Source: an uncultured Clostridia bacterium
GTDB lineage: Bacteria; Bacillota; Clostridia; Oscillospirales; Acutalibacteraceae
Length of the DNA: 64,000 nucleotides
Assembly: GCA_947631705.1 (NCBI GenBank)
Contig: CANRMJ010000001.1
Coordinates: 27,386-91,385, forward strand
Direction: 5' to 3'
Of the stretch, positions 58,021-64,000 are shown piece by piece. The translations under genes were made by a program, and so were the position numbers. The notes below the pieces were generated by a model. That model had not been told where the DNA came from. It did not search any database and saw only the letters and a program-made list of their open reading frames with translations. The number at the start of each line of letters is the position of its first letter. Positions within the stretch are counted from its first letter, which is position 1.

Positions 58021-59034
58021 TTATTCGTTTGTTATTTTTATAAAGGCCGAAAGAATTTCGGCTGCCTTTCCGGAAGAAAGTATTTCTTCCGCATGCTTAA
58101 CGGCGTCTTTAAATGAAACGGCGCCCTTTTTGGCAACAAATATGCACGCCCCCGCGTTCATAATAACGGCGGTTTTTTGCGCCTCGGTTCCCTCGCCTTT
58201 CAGTATTGCCGATGTGATTTCGGCGTTTTCAGCAGGTGTGCCGCCGATTAAATCTTCTTTTTTGCATCTCGCAAAACCGAAATCCTCCGGCGTTATCGTA
58301 TAATATTTTATTGCGCCGTCTCTTACTTCTGCAATCGCGGTTTCGCCGCAGGCGCTGATTTCGTCAAGTCCGTCCTCACCGTAAACAACAATTGCGTTTT
58401 TAACGCCTAATTTAACAAGCGCGTTTGCAACTTTTTCAACAAACGGTTTGCTGAATACGCCGAGCACCATCATTTCGGCGGAAGCGGGATTTGTTAAAGG
58501 TCCTAAAATGTTGAAAACGGTTCTTATGCCGATTTCCTTTCTGACAGGCCCCACAAACCGCATGGCGGAGTGATATTTTTGTGCGAATAGGAAGCTGATG
58601 TTTGCCTCGTCAAGCGATTTCTTCATCTTTTCGGGTTCGGCGCTTATGTTTACTCCGAGAGCCTCAAGGCAGTCTGCCGTGCCGCACATTGAAGAGGCGG
58701 CTCTGTTTCCGTGTTTTGCAATCGGAACACCTGCCGCGGCGGCAACAAACGCCGCTGTTGTGGAAATGTTAAACGAATTTGATTTGTCTCCGCCGGTGCC
58801 CACAATATCAAGCGTTTCGCGATCCGTGTTAAGGTGCAGCGCTTTGGAACGCATACCGTCGGCGCAGCCCGCAATCTCGTTGTCCGTTTCGCCTTTAACT
58901 GCAAGCGCGGTCAGAAAAGCCGCTATAAGTGTGGGCGAGCATTCGCCGCTCATTATTTCCGAAACGGCAGTTTTAGCCTCATTATACGTCAAATCGTTTT
59001 TGTCTGCAACCTTTGCAAGCAGTTCTTTAATCAT
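58021..59034 (-). CDS. trpD: Anthranilate phosphoribosyltransferase
   Basis: DIVGTGGDKSNSFNISTTAAFVAAAAGVPIAKHGNRAASSMCGTADCLEALG. Confidence 0.97.
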   Translation of the reverse strand: MIKELLAKVADKNDLTYNEAKTAVSEIMSGECSPTLIAAFLTALAVKGETDNEIAGCADGMRSKALHLNTDRETLDIVGTGGDKSNSFNISTTAAFVAAAAGVPIAKHGNRAASSMCGTADCLEALGVNISAEPEKMKKSLDEANISFLFAQKYHSAMRFVGPVRKEIGIRTVFNILGPLTNPASAEMMVLGVFSKPFVEKVANALVKLGVKNAIVVYGEDGLDEISACGETAIAEVRDGAIKYYTITPEDFGFARCKKEDLIGGTPAENAEITSAILKGEGTEAQKTAVIMNAGACIFVAKKGAVSFKDAVKHAEEILSSGKAAEILSAFIKITNE

Positions 59035-59605
59035 CTGTTTTTCCTCCTAAAAAATTTTCTATTATAATTTTTCCGCTTGGGGTCATTATTGATTCGGGAT
59101 GAAACTGAAGTCCCCAAACAGGCAACTCTTTGTGCCTTACCGCCATGATCTCGCCATCGTCTGTTTCGGCAATAACTTTAAGGCATGGCGGAATCGTTTC
59201 GGGCAGCGCCGCAAGTGAATGATATCGCGCAACGGTAATTCTTTCGGGCAGTCCGAGGAATATTTCATCTTCGTTATCAATCTTCACATCGCTCTGCTTT
59301 CCGTGCATCAGCTCTTTAGCGTAGCTCACGGTGGCGCCGAACGCCTCGCAGATCGACTGATGACCGAGGCAAACGCCGAGAATTTTTGATTGTGTGCCGA
59401 GCCTCCTTGCCGTCTCTATGCAAACACCGGCGTCACGCGGTCTTTTGGGTCCGGGAGAAAGAATTATAAACTCAGGGTGAAGCTCTTCAATCTCCTCAAC
59501 CGTCATTTCATCGTTTCGTATAACCTTTATATCGGGATTTACAGCGCCGATAAGCTGATAAAGATTATACGAAAACGAGTCGTAATTATCTATCAGCAGT
59601 ATCAT
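59027..59605 (-). CDS. trpG: Anthranilate synthase component II
   Basis: MILLIDNYDSFSYNLYQLIG...LSPGPKRPRDAGVC...GVCLGHQSICEAFG. Confidence 0.95.
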   Translation of the reverse strand: MILLIDNYDSFSYNLYQLIGAVNPDIKVIRNDEMTVEEIEELHPEFIILSPGPKRPRDAGVCIETARRLGTQSKILGVCLGHQSICEAFGATVSYAKELMHGKQSDVKIDNEDEIFLGLPERITVARYHSLAALPETIPPCLKVIAETDDGEIMAVRHKELPVWGLQFHPESIMTPSGKIIIENFLGGKTDD

Positions 59606-61058
59606 TTTTATCCTCCTTAAGCGCTTTGATAACGGCCATTGCCTTGTTTATGCATTCGCGGTGTTCCTTTTCCGGCACGGAATCCGCAACTATTCCCGCG
59701 CCGGAACGCACATAAACCCTGCCCCTTTTTTTGTATGCAAGGCGGATTGCTATGCACACGTCAAGATTGCCTGTAAAATCAATATATCCGATAGCGCCGC
59801 CGTAAATCCCGCGCTTGTTGTTTTCAAGCTCGTTTATTATCTCCATTGCCCTTATTTTGGGCGCGCCGGAAAGCGTTCCCGCGGGCAAAACTGCGTCTAT
59901 TGCGTCTATTGCCGATTTGTTGCCGCGAATTTTGCCGCGCACCGTTGAGCCTATATGCATAACGTGGCTGAATTTCAGTATGTTGTGATATTGCTCAACT
60001 TCAACGCTGCCGAATTCACTTATTTTTCCAAGATCGTTTCTTCCGAGATCAACAAGCATATTGTGTTCGGCAAGCTCTTTCTCGTCTTTTAAAAGACCTT
60101 CTTCAAGCGCACTGTCCTCCTCCGGCGTTTTCCCCCTCGGGCGGGTGCCGGCAAGCGGATAAGTGTAAAGAGTGCCGTTTGTCAGTTTAACGAGTGTTTC
60201 CGGCGACGCGCCCGCTATCTCTATATCGTCTGAGGAAAAATAAAACATATAGGGGCTCGGATTAAGCGCCCGCAGCGATTCGTAAACTCCGAAAAGCGAA
60301 CCGTCCATTTCCGCCTGAAGTCTGTTTGAAAGCACAACCTGAAAAATATCGCCCTCACGGATATAATGCTTTGCCTTTTCAACCATCGCTCCGTATTCCT
60401 CACTGCTGAAAAGCGATTCAAAATCCGAGCGCAGCACAGGCTTTTCGATATCGGCCTCCTCGCAGTTTTCAATCACGTCTGCCATGATTTCAAGCTCTTT
60501 TGTTGCCGAAAAGTAGTTTGCGTCTGTGTTGTCTGTCTGCATATTGCAAATCAAAATGATTTTTTTCTCACTGTTGTCAAAGGCGATAACCTTGTCGAAA
60601 AGCATAAGGTCTATATCCTTAAAATTGCCGTCGTCCTCGGCGTCAAGATTAAGCGAATTCTCACTGTATTTGATGTAGTCATATCCGAAATAGCCCACAA
60701 GACCTCCCGTGAAAGTCGGCAGATAATCAAAGCGCGGGCTTTTGTGTTCGTCTAAGAGTTTCTGAACATAGGGGCGCGGATTTGCATTGTATTTCATAAC
60801 CCCGTCCGCGTCCGCAACGGTAACGTTATAATTTACACAGCTAACCTCAGCCTTGGGGTCGTAGCCCAAAAAAGTGTATCTTTCCCAGCGGTGAGAATCC
60901 TCGCATGATTCAAGCATATAGCAGTGCGAGCTGATTTTTTTCAGCTTTTTCAGCGCCTGAACGGGCGTGCGGTTCAGCGGGAGTTCGGCGGAAAGCGGCA
61001 CGGTTTTGTATTTGCCCGCAAGCTGCCTCACTTCCTCAAGCGTTGGTCTTATGTTCAT
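59586..61058 (-). CDS. trpE: Anthranilate synthase component I
   Basis: EGDIFQVVLSNRLQ...IAGASPETLVKL...DAVLPAGTLSGAPKIRAMEIINELE; SD GGAGGGAG before ATG 61058. Confidence 0.96.
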   Translation of the reverse strand: MNIRPTLEEVRQLAGKYKTVPLSAELPLNRTPVQALKKLKKISSHCYMLESCEDSHRWERYTFLGYDPKAEVSCVNYNVTVADADGVMKYNANPRPYVQKLLDEHKSPRFDYLPTFTGGLVGYFGYDYIKYSENSLNLDAEDDGNFKDIDLMLFDKVIAFDNSEKKIILICNMQTDNTDANYFSATKELEIMADVIENCEEADIEKPVLRSDFESLFSSEEYGAMVEKAKHYIREGDIFQVVLSNRLQAEMDGSLFGVYESLRALNPSPYMFYFSSDDIEIAGASPETLVKLTNGTLYTYPLAGTRPRGKTPEEDSALEEGLLKDEKELAEHNMLVDLGRNDLGKISEFGSVEVEQYHNILKFSHVMHIGSTVRGKIRGNKSAIDAIDAVLPAGTLSGAPKIRAMEIINELENNKRGIYGGAIGYIDFTGNLDVCIAIRLAYKKRGRVYVRSGAGIVADSVPEKEHRECINKAMAVIKALKEDKNDTADR

Positions 61059-61089
61059 GATCTCCCTCCTTTTGTTTAAATGCAAAAAT

Positions 61090-61365
61090 AAAAAAGCCCC
61101 AACAGTAGAATTATACTACTGTCAGGGACGATTATTTATCGCGGTGCCACCCTGTTTTACGAAGAAAACTTCGCATCTCTGCGAGGTACTATCATACCTC
61201 CGACCACTAACGCAGGTCTGTCGTCACGGGATAATAAGCGTTTTGCCGTTCACCGTGCCCTCAGCGGTCCATTTAGCAGACCGTGTTACTGCCGCTTTTC
61301 AGCAACCGCGGCTCTCTGTGAGTTCGTATTCTGCTTTTATCTCCGCCTCAACGGTTTATTATGTT
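61090..61365 (-). ncRNA. T-box leader of the trp operon with terminator/antiterminator
   Basis: Minus strand AGGGTGGCACCGCG (61140-61153), terminator CCCTGACAGTAG-TATAATT-CTACTGTTGGGG-CTTTTTT (61090-61127), candidate TGG specifier in AAATGGACCGCTGAGGGC. Confidence 0.95.
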
Positions 61366-61371
61366 AAAAAT

Positions 61372-61400
61372 ATAATATCAAAGCGAATGCGATTTGTCAA
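61372..61400 (-). promoter_or_regulatory. trp operon promoter TTGACA-N17-TATTAT
   Basis: Minus strand TTGACA (61400-61395) and TATTAT (61377-61372). Confidence 0.75.
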
Positions 61401-61484
61401 GCATTTATTATTTCCTGCCGCCTTGATTTAGTATGGAATTTGATATATAATTAATTAGTGTGAAAGGAAGCGGCAGACGCCGCG

Positions 61485-62462
61485 ATGGTATACAGTATGA
61501 ATTTTAAAACTTTGCCGAACGGAATGTGCGACGGATTTGTGATTTTAAAAAAATGCGAAGAGAAAAACGCGAAAAACGGCTCCGTTTATCTTGATCTTGT
61601 ATTGGGCGATAAGGATGGGGAGATACCCGCCAAGCTTTGGGATTATAAAGGCGAGAACGAGTTTGAAACCGAAATGGTTGTTAAGGTGCGCGGCACAATA
61701 GAACAGTATAACGGCCGCGATCAATTCAGAATTTCAATGATAAGGGCAGCGGGCGAATCAGATGAATATAATCTTTCGGATCTTGTTCCCGTTTCGGAAA
61801 CAGGCGGCTCCCAAATTTTTGATATGCTTATGAAAAAGGTGGATTCTTTTAAAGACAGTGATTTAAAAAGAATTGTCAGCGCCATAATGACTGAGAAAAG
61901 AGAACAGCTTATAAGCTGCCCCGCGGCATACAGACTTCACCATGCCATAATCGGCGGTCTTATGCTGCACACCGTTTCAATAGTAAGAATGGCGGAAGAA
62001 ATCTGCAAAATCTATCCCAATGTGAACAGGGAACTGCTCGTTTCAGGCGCCATACTGCACGATGCGGCGAAAACGGTTGAATTCAAGCTCAGCAAAACGG
62101 GTCTTGTTAAGGGCTACAGCGTGGAGGGAGAGCTTATCGGTCATCTTGTAAAGGGCGCTGTGTTGGTTGAGGAAACGGCTGAAAAGCTCGGTATCAAAAG
62201 CGATAAAGTCATGCTGTTGCAGCATATGATTTTGAGCCACCACGGCGTTCCCGAATTCGGCTCGCCGATTAGACCCATGTTTATTGAGGCTCATATATTA
62301 TCTGCTCTTGACGCGCTTGACGCGAATATTTATGAAATAAGCTCCGCCACATCTAAGGTAAAAGAGGGCGAGTTCACGGAAAGGCAATGGGCTCTTGATA
62401 ACAGAAAGCTGTATAATCACGGGCTTTCATCTAACGAATATAAGGTAAATCTTGAAGATTGA
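61485..62462 (+). CDS. YhaM-like 3'-5' exoribonuclease (OB + HD domains)
   Basis: KNGSVYLDLVLGDKDGEIPAKLWD...LHHAIIGGLMLHTVSIVRMAEEI...GAILHDAAKTVEF...HHGVPEFGSP. Confidence 0.88.
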   Translation: MVYSMNFKTLPNGMCDGFVILKKCEEKNAKNGSVYLDLVLGDKDGEIPAKLWDYKGENEFETEMVVKVRGTIEQYNGRDQFRISMIRAAGESDEYNLSDLVPVSETGGSQIFDMLMKKVDSFKDSDLKRIVSAIMTEKREQLISCPAAYRLHHAIIGGLMLHTVSIVRMAEEICKIYPNVNRELLVSGAILHDAAKTVEFKLSKTGLVKGYSVEGELIGHLVKGAVLVEETAEKLGIKSDKVMLLQHMILSHHGVPEFGSPIRPMFIEAHILSALDALDANIYEISSATSKVKEGEFTERQWALDNRKLYNHGLSSNEYKVNLED

Positions 62463-62600
62463 TTTTAGAGCATCGGTGTGAAAAATCACACTAATCCGAT
62501 TATATGTTCTTAAAATTACATCACGCCTTGTACGGCCACAGCAAGGATTATCGTGATTTTAAATTACTGTTTTATGGCAGGAAAGGCTATGTGAATTAAT
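62463..62600 (+). promoter_or_regulatory. Copy C of the three-copy intergenic structured element
   Basis: TGTGAAAAATCACACTAATCCGATTATATG; hairpin ATCACGCCTTG...CAAGGattatCGTGAT; terminal GGAAAGGCTATGTGAATTAATATG. Confidence 0.72.
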
Positions 62601-63542
62601 ATGGAAAGCAATCAGGAATGGAGCGAAATATCGGTAACCGTGCCGTCTGCCGATATAGAAACGGCGGCAAATATTGCGAATATGACAGTTCCTTACGGCA
62701 TTTATATAGAGGATTATTCGGCGCTGGAAGAGGAAACTCTTAAAACTGCTCATATTGATTTGATAGATGAGGCGCTTTTGAAAAAAGACAGGGAGCACGG
62801 AATAATCCACATTTATATTAATCCAAACGAAAATCCCCGTGAGGCCGTATCGTTTATAACCGAAAGGCTTAACGCCGAAAGCATAGAAAATAAAATAGAA
62901 ATATCGAAATGCGCAACGGAGGATTGGGTGAATAATTGGAAACAGTATTTTCACCCGATGCCTATAGGTGAAAAGCTGTTGATTCATCCTGTTTGGGAGA
63001 AAAATTATAACGCCTGCGGAAGAGCCGTTCTTCATATTGAACCGGGTCTTGCTTTCGGTACGGGCAGCCACCCAACAACAAGGCTGTGCCTTGAGGTGCT
63101 TGAAGACTATATAAACGAAAGCTCAAAGGTGCTTGATGTTGGATGCGGCAGCGGGATTCTGTCTGTTGCGTCGCTGCTGCTCGGCGCGAAATCGGCGCTC
63201 GGTGTTGATATAGACAGCCTTGCCGTTAAAACCGCGCTCGGCAATGCTGAAAAAAACGGCTTTTATCCGCCCGTTTTTAATGCCGTTCAGGGGAATCTCT
63301 CCGATAAAATCAGCGGAAAATTCAATGTTATAGTTGCAAATATCGTTGCCGATGTAATAATGGAATTTAATAAATCCGTGTTGAATTTTCTTGATGACAG
63401 CGGCGTTTATATCACCGGCGGAATAATTGATTTGCGCAGAGATGAGGTTGCCGAGTCCTTTGAAAAAAACGGTCTTGAAATTATAGAGCACAGAGAGGAA
63501 AAGGGCTGGAACGTTTTTGTATGTAAAAAGAAAGATTTTTGA
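62601..63542 (+). CDS. prmA: Ribosomal protein L11 methyltransferase
   Basis: WKQYFHPMPIGEKLLIHPVWE...LHIEPGLAFGTGSHPTTRLCLEVLE...VLDVGCGSGILSVASLLLGA. Confidence 0.95.
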   Translation: MESNQEWSEISVTVPSADIETAANIANMTVPYGIYIEDYSALEEETLKTAHIDLIDEALLKKDREHGIIHIYINPNENPREAVSFITERLNAESIENKIEISKCATEDWVNNWKQYFHPMPIGEKLLIHPVWEKNYNACGRAVLHIEPGLAFGTGSHPTTRLCLEVLEDYINESSKVLDVGCGSGILSVASLLLGAKSALGVDIDSLAVKTALGNAEKNGFYPPVFNAVQGNLSDKISGKFNVIVANIVADVIMEFNKSVLNFLDDSGVYITGGIIDLRRDEVAESFEKNGLEIIEHREEKGWNVFVCKKKDF

Positions 63543-63574
63543 TTTGCCCATGCAATGTTATATCGAAATTTTAA

Positions 63575-63610
63575 AAATCCGCCTGAATCGTATTCAAGCG
63601 GATTTCTTTT
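63575..63610. terminator. Bidirectional terminator between prmA and the collagen-like gene
   Basis: AAATCCGCcTGAA-tcgta-TTCAaGCGGATTT with T-tracts both sides. Confidence 0.8.
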
Positions 63611-63644
63611 ATTCCGCAATCAACAACGTCATTTAAATGTGTGA

Positions 63645-64000
<356 letters not shown>

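Overview
The window is chromosomal DNA that looks like a low-GC Firmicute (Clostridia/Oscillospirales-like, judged from gene content and SD/promoter style). It is mostly housekeeping: rpsF-ssb-rpsR, argS-DUF1934-murI-ddl, serC-serA, polA-rimI-(unknown)-tsaD, pckG, ftsEX followed by three tandem M23 peptidases, queH-rarA, nth, guaB, radC, prmA, and a complete trpEGDCFBA operon behind a T-box. I saw no rRNA, tRNA, CRISPR array, prophage or transposase. The strongest candidate for something undescribed is a three-copy, co-oriented intergenic element (minus-strand 12176-12350; + 51955-52104; + 62463-62600). Each copy fills the whole gap between two co-directional genes and ends at the start codon of the downstream gene (argS, a nitroreductase-like gene, prmA). 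Its features are a hairpin/palindrome with a promoter-like -10, a hairpin whose apical loop can pair (with sequence changes between copies that keep most of the pairing) with bases just upstream of the SD, and an invariant AAGGCTATGKGARTTAAWATG end. Other notable signals: a yybP-ykoY (Mn2+)-type riboswitch with terminator upstream of an nfeD-SPFH pair, a nested-helix leader upstream of pckG, structured leaders upstream of serC and of an exported protein gene, autoregulatory operator geometries for a TetR and an XRE regulator, a 45-bp exact intergenic repeat, a histidine-phosphatase remnant, and the 3' end of a collagen-like gene not present in the supplied ORF track.
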